Source of the DNA: Bacteroidales bacterium
GTDB taxonomy: Bacteria; Bacteroidota; Bacteroidia; Bacteroidales; UBA932
Direction of reading: 5' to 3'
Assembly (NCBI GenBank): GCA_017469425.1
Contig: JAFUGJ010000036.1
Span: forward strand, 124,001 to 188,000
DNA: 64,000 nt
A program made the translations under genes and the position numbers. Below the pieces are notes generated by a model. That model was not told the DNA's origin and made no database searches. It was given only the letters and a program-made list of their open reading frames with translations. Shown here in pieces: positions 24,134-33,649 of this stretch (position 1 is its first letter; each line of letters opens with the position of its first letter).

Positions 24134-26683
24134 TTATTTTTCCGGGCGGAGTTTGGCGTATTTGAGAAGAAGGACCTTGGAGCCGTAGGCGTCGAAGTCG
24201 ATTACGGCCTTGAGTTCGGGGACCGTGCCGGTGATGGAACGGATGATGCCTGCGCCGAAGCGGTTGTGCTCGATGCGCTCCCCTTCATAGAGTTCGGTCA
24301 TGGGAACGGCGACGAAGTTCGGGTCGATGATGTCCGGCGTTGCCGTAGGCTTTATCGGACGGGATACTCCGGAAGAAGAGGGTGAGCCATTCACACGGGA
24401 AATCCCTGAAGCGGTGGAGCCAAAACCGGGTCCTCTGCCCGTCGCGGAAAGCGGCGTGCGCTTTTCGTATCGCACGGCTCCGGACTGTCCGTAATTGCGG
24501 GGAGAGAATGAACTGCCGCTTCTGGCACTGCCAGAACTCCGGGTACTATATCCCCCGTAACGCGCCCCTCCGGTAGAAGAATCAGAACTACGGCGGAACC
24601 AAAACGGCGAGTCATCATCGGCGTCATCTTCATGAGCATCAAAATCCCTTTCCGGCAGAGGATTGGCCACATATTTGGAATCTATTTCCCGGACGAAACG
24701 GCTGGGGGAATTGTTTTCGTGCTTGCCGTTTCGCATACGGGTAGATGCAAACGAGACATACACCGCTTTCTTGGCCCTGGTGAGCGCAACATAGAACAGG
24801 CGCCTTTCTTCCTCGACATCAGCAGGCGATGCCATCATGCCGCCGGAAGGGAAGAGGTTTTCCTCCGCCCCTGCGATGAACACATAAGGGAATTCCAGGC
24901 CCTTGGCGGAATGAACCGTCATGAGGGCCACCTTATTGCTTCCGTTATCATCGTTGTCGGCGGTGTCTGCATTGCTAAGCAGCGAAGTCGTTTCAAGGAA
25001 GTCAGCCAGAGTGACTGATATAACATCCGGCCCCTGCATTGAAACGGAATCCGCCAGTATATCTTCGACCCGCTCTTCCTTGAAAGCCTGCACGGAATTC
25101 AGGAGTTCGTCGAGATTCGAGACGCGGGCAATTCCCTCTATGGAAGTATCGGACTTATAGAATGCATACAGGCCCGAATCATCATAAATCATGCGGGCCA
25201 CCTCGAAGGCATCTCCGGAAACCGCCGCAACCGCAAGTTTGTTTACCAGGTCGCGGAAGGCCCGGATTTTCTGCATGGCGGAGGGGCGCAGCCCGTATTC
25301 GAGATAATCCTCACACGAAATTGCAGCAAAGAGCGAACAGCGATGCGCACGGGCTACTTCGTTAAGCGCCGACAGCGAAGTGTCGCCAATTCCACGGGAA
25401 GGTTTTCCAACCGCGCGTCGAAACGACTCGTCGTCGTTCACATTCACGCATAGCTTGAACCAGGCCATCATGTCCTTGATTTCGGCACGGTCGAAGAAGG
25501 AATTTCCCGAATATATCATATAAGGAATATTCTTGCGGCGAAGGTATTCTTCAAGCACACGCGACTGCGAATTGGTGCGATAGAGTATTGCAAAATCCTG
25601 ATACTGAGCCTTTTCGCGCATCACGCGGGAAACGATTTCACTTACAATCAGCACCGCTTCCTCCTGCTCTGTGAAGGCTTTCAGCAGTTCAATCTTGTCA
25701 CCCGCCTCACCTTCGGAATAGCAGGTTTTGGGGATACGCCCTTCGTTGTGGGCTATTACCGAATTGGCGGCATCCACGATGTTGCGGGTAGAACGGTAAT
25801 TGCGTTCCAGACGGATGGTTTCGCTTTCCGGATAGTCTTTCCGGAAATTCAGGATATTCTGTATCTGCGCACCCCGGAAAGCGTATATCGACTGGCTGTC
25901 ATCCCCTACCACACAGAGATTGTGGTGAGGCCCGGACAGTTTTTTCAGAATCAGATACTGCGAATAGTTGGTATCCTGATACTCATCCACCATGATATAG
26001 TCGAAGCGGGAGGCAATCTCCCGGAGGGCATCCTTATCGTCGCGCAGGAGGATGTTCATATTGAGGAGGATGTCGTCGAAATCCATCACTCCATTCTGCT
26101 TCAGGGTCTGCTGGTACAGGGTGTAAACCTCTCCCAGCTTCGGCTTTTTGGAATGCAGGTCGGCCATGCGCAGCTCCGAATTGGAGCAATATGCCTCAGG
26201 GGTGAACAGCCCGTTTTTGGCAAAGGAAATCCGGGCAAGGACTTCCCGGGGCTTGTAGAGTTTTTCGTCGAGCCCGAGCTGCTTGACGCAGTGCTTGACC
26301 GCACTTTCGGAGTCGGAACGGTCGTATATGGTAAAGCTGCCCGGATACCCTATGGAAGCGGCGAAGTCGCGCAGGAAGCGCACGAACACCGAATGGAAAG
26401 TACCCATCACCACGCCCCGGGCCGTACGCCGCCCGACTATCATGGCTATCCTTTCCTTCATCTCTTCAGCCGCCTTCTTGGTAAAGGTAAGGGCCAGCAC
26501 CCTTGAAGGGTCCACGCCACCGGCGAGGATATATGCCACGCGGCTCGTAAGCACGCGGGTTTTCCCTGACCCCGCACCCGCTACAATGAGTACAGGACCT
26601 TCAATCTTTTCCACCGCTTTCCGCTGCTCGGGATTGAGCCCGGAAAGAATCTGCTCATATCTTTCCTTCTTTTCCATATTCAT
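24134..26683 (-). CDS. UvrD/PcrA-family SF1A DNA helicase
   Basis: 849 residues from ATG 26683, with Walker A A-G-A-G-S-G-K-T (35-42), the Q-motif L-N-P-E-Q-R-K-A-V before it, V-D-E-Y-Q-D-T-N motif II, Q-S-I-Y-A-F-R-G-A motif III, and M-T-V-H-S-A-K-G-L-E-F plus Y-V-A-L-T-R-A-K motifs V-VI. It unwinds DNA 3'-5' in nucleotide excision and mismatch repair and removes recombinase from DNA. The C-terminal ~180 residues begin with a low-complexity Ser/Gly/Arg linker and end in a small Tudor-like domain (R-I-E-H-N-R-F-G-A-G then V-I-D-F) as in PcrA, which binds RNA polymerase. GTG 26689 and ATG 26677 are other possible starts; 26683 is favoured by its position 5 nt after the -7 box. Divergent from nqrA. 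Confidence 0.94.
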   Translation of the reverse strand: MNMEKKERYEQILSGLNPEQRKAVEKIEGPVLIVAGAGSGKTRVLTSRVAYILAGGVDPSRVLALTFTKKAAEEMKERIAMIVGRRTARGVVMGTFHSVFVRFLRDFAASIGYPGSFTIYDRSDSESAVKHCVKQLGLDEKLYKPREVLARISFAKNGLFTPEAYCSNSELRMADLHSKKPKLGEVYTLYQQTLKQNGVMDFDDILLNMNILLRDDKDALREIASRFDYIMVDEYQDTNYSQYLILKKLSGPHHNLCVVGDDSQSIYAFRGAQIQNILNFRKDYPESETIRLERNYRSTRNIVDAANSVIAHNEGRIPKTCYSEGEAGDKIELLKAFTEQEEAVLIVSEIVSRVMREKAQYQDFAILYRTNSQSRVLEEYLRRKNIPYMIYSGNSFFDRAEIKDMMAWFKLCVNVNDDESFRRAVGKPSRGIGDTSLSALNEVARAHRCSLFAAISCEDYLEYGLRPSAMQKIRAFRDLVNKLAVAAVSGDAFEVARMIYDDSGLYAFYKSDTSIEGIARVSNLDELLNSVQAFKEERVEDILADSVSMQGPDVISVTLADFLETTSLLSNADTADNDDNGSNKVALMTVHSAKGLEFPYVFIAGAEENLFPSGGMMASPADVEEERRLFYVALTRAKKAVYVSFASTRMRNGKHENNSPSRFVREIDSKYVANPLPERDFDAHEDDADDDSPFWFRRSSDSSTGGARYGGYSTRSSGSARSGSSFSPRNYGQSGAVRYEKRTPLSATGRGPGFGSTASGISRVNGSPSSSGVSRPIKPTATPDIIDPNFVAVPMTELYEGERIEHNRFGAGIIRSITGTVPELKAVIDFDAYGSKVLLLKYAKLRPEK

Positions 26684-26688
26684 CGGCA

Positions 26689-26696
26689 CGAAAATA
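26689..26696 (-). promoter_or_regulatory. -7 element of uvrD
   Basis: TATTTTCG on the minus strand (one base off TAnnTTTG) ends five bases before the ATG at 26683, suggesting a leaderless transcript. It stands back to back with the nqr promoter. Confidence 0.5.
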
Positions 26697-26709
26697 AGAA
26701 AAAAATGGC

Positions 26710-26717
26710 TATCTTCG
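26710..26717 (+). promoter_or_regulatory. -7 element of the nqr operon
   Basis: TATCTTCG, one base off TAnnTTTG, 49 nt before nqrA. It is the only candidate in the short divergent gap; a -33 element would fall in the A-rich uvrD start region. Confidence 0.45.
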
Positions 26718-26766
26718 CGTGCAATTTCGTGTAGTTGAAACCGATAATTTTTTTATACAGCTTAAA

Positions 26767-28104
26767 ATGTCCAAGAACATCGTTTTGAAGAAAGGACTCG
26801 ACATCCCCGTTGAAGGGGCTGCCGAACTCCGTCTTTCCAAGACTGTTGCTCCTCTGACGGTTGCCGTTGAGCCAACTGCCCTGAAGGGATTCACCCCCAG
26901 GCTGCTGGTGAAGGAAGGCGACCGCGTGCTGGCCGGGTCGCCGGTTATGTCGGACAAGAAGAATGCCGACATCCTGCTCGCCTCGCCCGTAAGCGGAACC
27001 GTCTCGGCAATTGTCCGGGGAGACAAACGCAAGCTTCTCGCAGTGCTGGTACAGGCCGACGACAGGCAGGAATACCTGAAGTCCGAGCCGAAATGCACCA
27101 CGGCTGAAGAAGTGAAACAGTCTTTACTCAGCGGCGGATTATGGCCGCTTATCATCCAAAGGCCTTATGGCATAGTTGCCGACCCGGCAGCCGAGCCGAA
27201 GGCCATTTTCGTATCCGCCTTCAACACCGCGCCCCTTGCAGCCTGCACCGAGTTCACCCTCGCAGACCGCATCGCCGACATCCAGGCCGGCGTCAACGCC
27301 CTTGCCAAAATCGCAAAGGTGTCCGTAGGAGTGCAGGAAGGTTCAGCTTTCGCCAAACTCGAGAATGCGGAGGTCAACACTTTCAAAGGCAAGCATCCCG
27401 CAGGCAATGTCGGCGTGCAGATTGCCTCCGTGTGCCCCATCCGCAAGGGTGAAGCAGTGTGGACCATCTCCCTCGCCGGGCTTGCAGCCGTAGGACGCTT
27501 CTTTACCAAGGGCATCTATGATGTCCGCCGCAAGGTAGCGGTCAGCGGCCCTGCAGCAATCGAACCTGCCTATGTAGAAACCGTTCCCGGAACTCCCATG
27601 AAGTGCCTCGCAGGCTTCTTCGGCGGAAAGCCCGAAGGCGTGCGCATCGCCACCGGCGACCTTCTCACCGGCAAGACAGTGGGAGAAGACGGCTATCTGG
27701 GATTTTTCGACGACACCGTCACCATCATCCGCGAAGGCACCGACAAGGAGTGGTTCGGCTGGGCGCTTCCCATCCGCTGGAAGCAGTACAGCGCCGACCA
27801 TTCCTACTTCTCCTGGCTCACCCCCTGGCGCAAGTACGAAATGGATACCAACCTCCACGGAGGCCCCCGCGCATTCGTGATGAACGACAGCTACTATTCA
27901 AAGGTGCTGCCCATGGACGGCATCTTCCCCACCTACCTCATCAAGGCATGCCTCGCAGGCGACATCGACAAGATGGAGAAGTTCGGCATCTACCAGGTGC
28001 TTCCCGAGGACTTCGCGCTCTGCGAGTACATCGACCCTTCAAAGAATTACATTCAGGACATCATAGCACAGGGAATCGACCTGATGCTCAAAGAAATGGC
28101 TTAA
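26767..28104 (+). CDS. nqrA: Na+-translocating NADH:quinone reductase subunit A
   Basis: 445 residues, the normal NqrA size. The start is ATG 26767 (M-S-K-N-I-V-L-K-K-G-L-D-I), not the GTG at 26719. NqrA is the cytoplasmic-side subunit implicated in ubiquinone/menaquinone binding in the six-subunit Na+ pump. The protein shows the family's N-terminal biotinyl/lipoyl-like fold (early G-L-D-I-P-V-E-G, then D-I-L-L-A-S-P-V-S-G-T-V). First gene of nqrABCDEF; nqrB starts 4 nt after the stop. The complex couples NADH oxidation to Na+ export and would power sodium symporters such as the one at 675. Confidence 0.95.
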   Translation: MSKNIVLKKGLDIPVEGAAELRLSKTVAPLTVAVEPTALKGFTPRLLVKEGDRVLAGSPVMSDKKNADILLASPVSGTVSAIVRGDKRKLLAVLVQADDRQEYLKSEPKCTTAEEVKQSLLSGGLWPLIIQRPYGIVADPAAEPKAIFVSAFNTAPLAACTEFTLADRIADIQAGVNALAKIAKVSVGVQEGSAFAKLENAEVNTFKGKHPAGNVGVQIASVCPIRKGEAVWTISLAGLAAVGRFFTKGIYDVRRKVAVSGPAAIEPAYVETVPGTPMKCLAGFFGGKPEGVRIATGDLLTGKTVGEDGYLGFFDDTVTIIREGTDKEWFGWALPIRWKQYSADHSYFSWLTPWRKYEMDTNLHGGPRAFVMNDSYYSKVLPMDGIFPTYLIKACLAGDIDKMEKFGIYQVLPEDFALCEYIDPSKNYIQDIIAQGIDLMLKEMA

Positions 28105-28108
28105 GATT

Positions 28109-29197
28109 ATGAAGAAATTCTGGCATGCAACAGTGGATGCTTTCGAGACATTTCTCAGAGTACCCGGCACTGTGACCCTCAAAGGCGCACATGTGCGCGA
28201 CGCTATCGACCTGAAGCGTATAATGATTATCGCCGTGATTTCCGTCGTTCCCGCCGCCCTCTTCGGCATGTGGAATGTGGGATACCAGCACAGCCTTGCA
28301 ATCGGCGACGGCCGCCTGCAGATTCTCGCCAACTTCTGGTACGGATTCCTGAAGGTGCTGCCTCTTTATGTGGTTGCCTACGGCGTCGGCCTTTTCATCG
28401 AATTCTTCTCCGCAGGCATCAGGAACGAGGAAGTGAACGAAGGATACCTCATGTCGGGTATGCTCATTCCCCTCATCGTTCCCGTAACCGTTCCCCTCTG
28501 GATGCTCGCAATTGCCGTAGCCTTCTCGGTCATTTTAGTAAAGGAAGTGTTCGGCGGCACCGGCATGAACATCTGGAACCCGGCGCTTGTGACCCGCGCA
28601 TTCCTCTTCTTCTCCTATCCTTCGGCAATGTCCGGCTCACAGTGCTGGATAAGCCTCAAGGCGACAGATAATGTGGTTGACGGATTCACGGGAGCCACTC
28701 CCCTCGCCCTCGACGGCGCTTCCGCCCAGTATGGCACGGGAGTATGGGACTATATCATCGGAACCATCCCCGGTTCGGTAGGTGAAACTTCCGTAATCGC
28801 CATCCTGCTCGGCGCAGCCATCCTCATCTGGACCGGCGTAGCCAGCTGGAAGATTATGTGCTCCTCCGTTCTGGGCGCCCTCTTCGTAGGAGGCATCGCC
28901 AATCTTGCAGGAGTGGGCATTCCCTTCTGGGAGCATCTCATCATCGGCGGATTCGCCTTCGGTACCGTATTCATGGCAACCGATCCCGTCACCTCGGCAC
29001 AGACCGAATGCGGCAAATGGATTTACGGTTTCCTCGTTGGTGCGCTCTGCGTCACGGTGCGTCTGTTCAACCCCGGTTATGCCGAGGGCATGATGCTCGC
29101 CATCTTGCTCGGCAACACCTTCGCTCCCCTCATCGACCACTGCGTGGTGACTTCCACCATCAGCCGTGCTGAAAAGAAAGCCCTCAAAACCGCTTAA
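28109..29197 (+). CDS. nqrB: Na+-NQR subunit B (covalent FMN membrane subunit)
   Basis: 362 residues, slightly short of the ~385-415 in other phyla. Polytopic membrane protein of the RnfD/NqrB family. The covalent flavinylation site is visible as D-G-F-T-G-A-T197-P-L; Thr197 should carry FMN by phosphoester bond. NqrB also binds riboflavin and forms part of the Na+ channel. It lies in the operon between nqrA and nqrC with gaps of 4 and 12 nt. Confidence 0.95.
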   Translation: MKKFWHATVDAFETFLRVPGTVTLKGAHVRDAIDLKRIMIIAVISVVPAALFGMWNVGYQHSLAIGDGRLQILANFWYGFLKVLPLYVVAYGVGLFIEFFSAGIRNEEVNEGYLMSGMLIPLIVPVTVPLWMLAIAVAFSVILVKEVFGGTGMNIWNPALVTRAFLFFSYPSAMSGSQCWISLKATDNVVDGFTGATPLALDGASAQYGTGVWDYIIGTIPGSVGETSVIAILLGAAILIWTGVASWKIMCSSVLGALFVGGIANLAGVGIPFWEHLIIGGFAFGTVFMATDPVTSAQTECGKWIYGFLVGALCVTVRLFNPGYAEGMMLAILLGNTFAPLIDHCVVTSTISRAEKKALKTA

Positions 29198-29209
29198 AAC
29201 CTTACTGAA

Positions 29210-30016
29210 ATGAATACAAACAGCAATATTTATACAGTAGTGTACACCTCGGTCATAGTGATCGTGGTGGCAGCGGTGCTGGCTTTCGTGAGCCAAAGCC
29301 TCAAAGCCAAACAGGATGCCAACGAAAAGGCCGACACCATCTCCCAGATGCTAACCGCAGGAGGGTTCGGCACCAAGGCATCGTTCCAGGCAATGGGCAA
29401 CGCCAAGGTTCTCGAAACCTATGGCAACGAGATAGCCGAAGCATTCCTCGTGAATGCAGAAGGGCAGAAAACCGCCGAACTGAACCTCGCAGAATGCGAA
29501 GTTTACTCTCCCAAGCAGCTCAAGGCCCAGAACTATAATATCAAAGGCGGAGAGCAGTTTGAAATCCCGGTGTTCGTGTTCAAGAACAGCATCACCGTGG
29601 TTCCCGTTTACGGTGCCGGCCTCTGGGGGCCCGTCTGGGGATATATCGCCTTCGAAGCCGACGGCAAGACCATCCACGGAGCTTACTTCGACCATGAGTC
29701 CGAAACCGCGGGTCTTGGCGCAAAAATCAAGGACGACCCCGCTTTCCAGGCAGAATTCGTGGGCGAGCAGGCCGACTTCGCAGATGCGAATGTATTTGAC
29801 ATCGTAAAGGGCGGAGCCCCCAAGGACGCCGAAGGCAAATCGCTTGTAGATAACAAGATAGATGCCATTACCGGCGCCACGATGACTTCGAACGGTCTGG
29901 ATGCCGCAATCGACACCTGGCTCGGAGCCTATGCAGCATATTTCGGCAAGACGGCGGTTGCCGCACAGCCTTGCTGCTGCACCGAAACCGAAAAAGCAGA
30001 GGAGGAACAGATATGA
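29210..30016 (+). CDS. nqrC: Na+-NQR subunit C (covalent FMN subunit)
   Basis: 268 residues: one N-terminal transmembrane helix (~8-30), then a periplasmic FMN-binding domain with the attachment motif I-T-G-A-T224-M-T-S near the C-terminus. Thr224 is the expected covalent FMN site and is needed for electron transfer to NqrB. The last ~25 residues form a tail with two adjacent Cys (Q-P-C-C-C-T), unusual but short. The stop overlaps the nqrD start (ATGA). Confidence 0.95.
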   Translation: MNTNSNIYTVVYTSVIVIVVAAVLAFVSQSLKAKQDANEKADTISQMLTAGGFGTKASFQAMGNAKVLETYGNEIAEAFLVNAEGQKTAELNLAECEVYSPKQLKAQNYNIKGGEQFEIPVFVFKNSITVVPVYGAGLWGPVWGYIAFEADGKTIHGAYFDHESETAGLGAKIKDDPAFQAEFVGEQADFADANVFDIVKGGAPKDAEGKSLVDNKIDAITGATMTSNGLDAAIDTWLGAYAAYFGKTAVAAQPCCCTETEKAEEEQI

Positions 30017-30621
30017 AACTGAAGGAAACAATTCTCGACCCCATCTTCAAGAGCAATCCCATTACCGTTCTTGTGCTGGGCATCTGCTCGTCGCTGGCAG
30101 TAACCGTCACCCTCAAGGGTGCCCTGGTCATGGCCCTGTCGGTAATGATAGTAACCGGCATCTCCAGCCTGATTCTCTCGGCCATGCGAAATACAATCCC
30201 CGGCCGTGTGCGAATCATAGTACAGCTCGTGGTGGTGGCCCTCATGGTAATCCTTGTGGACCAGATTCTCAAGAGCTTCGAGGCAACCTATCCCATCGAC
30301 AAACAGCTCTCGGTGTACATCAGCCTGATTATCACCAACTGCATCGTAATGGGCCGCATCGAAGCTTTCGCCCTCGCCAACAAGCCGGTTCCCTCCCTGC
30401 TCGACGGCCTTGCCAACGGTGCAGGCTACGGAATGATACTTCTCATAGTGGCCTTCTTCCGTGAACTTCTCGGAAGCGGCACTCTCTTCGGAATCGACAT
30501 CCTGAACCGTTTCGGTTACATCGCAAACAACCTGGTAATCCTGCCTCCTTTCGCGCTCATCCTCCTGGGATGCATCGTGTGGGTTCAGCGCAGCATCCAG
30601 AAAGACCTTCAGGAGAAATAA
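30013..30621 (+). CDS. nqrD: Na+-NQR subunit D
   Basis: 202 residues, six membrane helices, RnfE/NqrD family. ATG 30013 overlaps the nqrC stop and gives the conserved start L-K-E-T-I-L-D-P-I-F; the TTG at 29971 is inside nqrC. With NqrE it houses an iron-sulfur (2Fe-2S) centre between symmetry-related half helices; the conserved L-G-I-C-S-S-L-A segment holds one Cys ligand and a second is in I-I-T-N-C-I-V-M-G-R. Gap to nqrE is 18 nt. Confidence 0.95.
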   Translation: MKLKETILDPIFKSNPITVLVLGICSSLAVTVTLKGALVMALSVMIVTGISSLILSAMRNTIPGRVRIIVQLVVVALMVILVDQILKSFEATYPIDKQLSVYISLIITNCIVMGRIEAFALANKPVPSLLDGLANGAGYGMILLIVAFFRELLGSGTLFGIDILNRFGYIANNLVILPPFALILLGCIVWVQRSIQKDLQEK

Positions 30622-30639
30622 ACTTAACAGCAACTGGAT

Positions 30640-31236
30640 ATGGAATACATCAGCTTATTCGTAAAGTCAATCTTCATTGACAATATGATTTTCGCATACT
30701 TCCTCGGCATGTGCTCATACCTGGCAGTATCGAAGGATGTCAAGACAGCTTCCGGACTCGGTGTTGCCGTTATGTTCGTGCTGCTTGTCACAGTGCCCGT
30801 AAACTACCTTCTCAACAAATATGTCCTCGGCCCCGACGCCCTCATCGAAGGGGTTGACCTGAGCTTCCTCAGCGTCATCATCTTCATTGCGGTGATTGCG
30901 GCCATCGTGCAGATTGTCGAAATGGTAGTGGAAAGGTTCGCACCGTCTCTCTATTCTGCCCTGGGCATATTCCTTCCCCTGATTGCAGTGAACTGCGCAA
31001 TCCTCGGCGGAGCGCTGTTCATGCAGCAGAAGGATTTCGCGAATGTGGGTGAGAGTGCAGTTTACGCCCTCGGTTCCGGCTTCGGCTGGTTCCTCGCCAT
31101 CGTGGCTCTCGCCGCAATCCGCGAAAAGATGGCCTACAGCAATGTGCCCGCTCCCCTCAAGGGCCTTGGCATCACATTTATCACTGTGGGCCTGATGGGT
31201 ATCGCTTTCATGGCCTTCATGGGAATATCACTTTAA
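30640..31236 (+). CDS. nqrE: Na+-NQR subunit E
   Basis: 198 residues, six membrane helices, RnfA/NqrE family, partner of NqrD in inverted topology. The Cys ligands of the shared iron-sulfur centre are in Y-F-L-G-M-C-S-Y-L and [10 protein letters not shown] clear AAAAGGAGG ribosome-binding site precedes the next gene (nqrF), unusual in this window where such sites are rare. Confidence 0.95.
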   Translation: MEYISLFVKSIFIDNMIFAYFLGMCSYLAVSKDVKTASGLGVAVMFVLLVTVPVNYLLNKYVLGPDALIEGVDLSFLSVIIFIAVIAAIVQIVEMVVERFAPSLYSALGIFLPLIAVNCAILGGALFMQQKDFANVGESAVYALGSGFGWFLAIVALAAIREKMAYSNVPAPLKGLGITFITVGLMGIAFMAFMGISL

Positions 31237-31251
31237 AAAGGAGGAAAAGAT

Positions 31252-32520
31252 ATGACATCGACGATTATTAGTGCAGTCCTCGTAATAGTGATTGTAACCC
31301 TGCTTCTGGTAGCCCTGCTTCTTTTCATAAAGGCAAAGCTCACTCCTGCAGGTCTCGTGAAAATCGACATCAACAACGGAAAGAAGGTTCTCGAAGTTCC
31401 CCAGGGAGGCGATGTGATGCACACCCTGGCCGACCAGAAGATTTTCCTCCCCTCCGCCTGCGGCGGCAAGGCCAACTGCGGCCAGTGCAAGGTGCAGGTG
31501 CTTGAGGGCGGCGGAGAGATTCTTCCTACCGAAAAAGGATTCTTCAACCGCAAGCAAATCAAGGACGGAATGCGTCTGGGCTGCCAGGTCAAAATCAAGA
31601 ACGACATCAAGATTGCGGTTCCCGACTCCACGCTCAGCGTGAAGAAGCTCGAATGCGAAGTTATCTCCAACAAGAATGTAGCCACCTTCATCAAGGAATT
31701 CACCGTAAAACTTCCCGAGGGCGAACACCTCGAATTCAAGTCCGGCGAATACATCCAGATCGACATCCCCGAATACGACATCGACTTCAAGGATATTGAT
31801 GTGGATCCCGAGTACCGCGGCGACTGGGAGAAATACGGATTCTTCGACATCAAGGCAAAGAACACCGTTCCCACCATCCGCGCCTACTCCATGGCTTCCT
31901 ATCCTGCGGAGAAGAACATCATCAAGCTCAATGTGCGTATCGCAACGCCTCCTTTCGACCGCAGCCAGCCCAAGGGCGTATTCAAGATGCTGCCCGTTCC
32001 TCCCGGAGTGTCGTCATCGTATGTATTCACCCGCAAACCCGGCGACAAGGTCACCATCAGCGGACCCTTCGGCGAATTCCTCCTCCCGGAGAACGACCCC
32101 AAGGACATGGAATACATCTTCGTGGGCGGCGGCGCCGGCATGGCTCCACTGCGCAGCCACATCATGCATCTCTTCAAGACCCTGAAGACCGACCGCAAGG
32201 TGCACTTCTTCTATGGTGCGCGCAGCCTCGTGGAAGCCTTCTACCTCGAAGACTTCGCCGAAATCGAGCGCGAGTTCCCGAACTTCAAGTTCCACCTCGC
32301 CCTCGACCGTCCGGACCCGGCAGCAGATGCAGCGGGCGTTCCCTACACCGCAGGCTTCGTACACAATGTGATGTTCGAGACCTACCTCAAGACCCACGAG
32401 ACGCCCGAGGACATCAAGTACTTCATGTGCGGCCCTCCTATGATGGTAGGCGCAGTGAACGGGCTGCTCGACAGCCTCGGAGTTCCTCCCGAAAGCATCC
32501 TCTACGACAACTTCGGTTGA
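31252..32520 (+). CDS. nqrF: Na+-NQR subunit F (NADH dehydrogenase, 2Fe-2S and FAD)
   Basis: 422 residues. An N-terminal membrane helix (~4-27) is followed by a ferredoxin domain with cluster ligands Cys70, Cys76, Cys79 and Cys111, then an FAD-binding domain with R-A-Y-S-M-A-S-Y and a C-terminal NADH-binding fold with G-G-G-A-G-M-A-P-L and the C-G-P-P-M-M motif. This subunit takes electrons from NADH and passes them via FAD and 2Fe-2S to the membrane subunits. It is preceded by AAAAGGAGG at good spacing. Last gene of the operon; a hairpin terminator follows at 32558. Confidence 0.96.
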   Translation: MTSTIISAVLVIVIVTLLLVALLLFIKAKLTPAGLVKIDINNGKKVLEVPQGGDVMHTLADQKIFLPSACGGKANCGQCKVQVLEGGGEILPTEKGFFNRKQIKDGMRLGCQVKIKNDIKIAVPDSTLSVKKLECEVISNKNVATFIKEFTVKLPEGEHLEFKSGEYIQIDIPEYDIDFKDIDVDPEYRGDWEKYGFFDIKAKNTVPTIRAYSMASYPAEKNIIKLNVRIATPPFDRSQPKGVFKMLPVPPGVSSSYVFTRKPGDKVTISGPFGEFLLPENDPKDMEYIFVGGGAGMAPLRSHIMHLFKTLKTDRKVHFFYGARSLVEAFYLEDFAEIEREFPNFKFHLALDRPDPAADAAGVPYTAGFVHNVMFETYLKTHETPEDIKYFMCGPPMMVGAVNGLLDSLGVPPESILYDNFG

Positions 32521-32557
32521 TGCAGAAGGAGTAAAACCAGTAGGTAAAACTTTTACT

Positions 32558-32592
32558 ACGCCCTCGGATTTTTTATTATCCGGGGGCGTTTC
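32558..32592 (+). terminator. Terminator of the nqr operon
   Basis: A 12-bp stem ACGCCCTCGGAT / ATCCGGGGGCGT (one T.G pair) with an AT-rich loop, followed by TTTCC. It lies 38 nt after the nqrF stop. Confidence 0.8.
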
Positions 32593-32677
32593 CGTAGTGC
32601 AAACAGAAAAAAGACTGCAAACAGGAAAAAACTGAAAATGTTTGCGACAAATCCTTGGCGTTGCAGCTGTGCCGCCG

Positions 32678-32685
32678 TAGCTTTG
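32678..32685 (+). promoter_or_regulatory. -7 element of the fimbrial-anchor-like gene
   Basis: TAGCTTTG matches TAnnTTTG, with CTTGG about 20 bp upstream as -33 candidate. It ends seven bases before ATG 32693. Confidence 0.55.
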
Positions 32686-32692
32686 CAACGAC

Positions 32693-33649
32693 ATGAAAGA
32701 TCGCAGACACGGAGTTATTTTTCTTTTTGGGTCTCTCACCCGAGGAATTCTTCCTCTTTGCACACATGCTTTCCAGAAACTACTTACTAACATTAGCTCC
32801 TTCGTGTCGCGCTTGCTCCTCCCGGGAGCCTTGGTCCTGAGCACAGCCGTGACGGTCCTGACAGCGGCCTGTACAAAGGCTCCCGGAGTGCAAGATTCCC
32901 ATTCCCCGCCCGACAGCACAAGCATCCATGTCATTACAGCCCTGCCCTGCAGCACGCTCGACATTTTCGTATTCCGCGACACGCTCCTGCGCGAATGTAT
33001 CTACCATAAACGGACAGGCCAGGAGCCTTTCATCCGTCTTCCCACATCCGAAAGCGATTATATCGCGGCAGGCATAGCGGATGCAGGAGGCGTTTTTCCC
33101 GATGATGCGTTCGTCACCTTCAGTGAAATATCTTCGGTGGGGATGGAATATGCAGCCGACAACCCGGAACAACCTCTCCAGAGCGGCATCGCATATTACT
33201 CAGGACAGGCGGGAGCGGAATTGAACCTGACGCCGCTCCTTTGCCGCATCCGCATAGTTTCTATCAAGGGCAACAGCATTGGCATGCTGGGAGATGCAAG
33301 CCTGTGGCTGGAAAATATCAGCAACGGCTGCCCCATCATGCAGACAGACGGCTTTCACCCATCGGTAACCATCAGTACTCCGGAAGGGTTGAAAGACCCT
33401 GCGATGATGATTCAGGCCGTTCCTTTCGACATCGGAAGCACCGCACATGAATGCGACATACGCTTATGGTGCTATCCCAATGAATCGGAGTCGGCTCCGT
33501 CCAGAATCTGCCTGGGAGGAAAGGTGGGAACGCTGTTCAGGAGTTTCAGCACTCCCCTTCCGCCTCTCGGACGAGGAGCGAAGCTTACGGCAGCACTGGA
33601 ACTTGAAGACGACGGAAGCCTTATCCTTCTCAGGAAAGAATGGCAGTAA
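32693..33649 (+). CDS. FimB/Mfa2-like fimbrial anchor lipoprotein (tentative)
   Basis: 318 residues from ATG 32693. A hydrophobic stretch ending in L-T-A-A-C is a lipobox, but it lies ~59 residues from that ATG, far for a signal peptide. A GTG near 32806 would give a normal ~20-residue signal, so the start is uncertain; the -7 box at 32678 favours the ATG. The mature protein resembles Mfa2/FimB-type anchors: I-H-V-I-T-A-L-P then L-D-I-F-V-F-R, a beta-rich region, and L-T-P-L-L-C-R-I-R-I. These lipoproteins anchor or limit type V fimbriae in Bacteroidales. No fimbrial shaft gene is adjacent. Its 3' end overlaps the convergent stealth gene by 20 nt. Confidence 0.6.
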   Translation: MKDRRHGVIFLFGSLTRGILPLCTHAFQKLLTNISSFVSRLLLPGALVLSTAVTVLTAACTKAPGVQDSHSPPDSTSIHVITALPCSTLDIFVFRDTLLRECIYHKRTGQEPFIRLPTSESDYIAAGIADAGGVFPDDAFVTFSEISSVGMEYAADNPEQPLQSGIAYYSGQAGAELNLTPLLCRIRIVSIKGNSIGMLGDASLWLENISNGCPIMQTDGFHPSVTISTPEGLKDPAMMIQAVPFDIGSTAHECDIRLWCYPNESESAPSRICLGGKVGTLFRSFSTPLPPLGRGAKLTAALELEDDGSLILLRKEWQ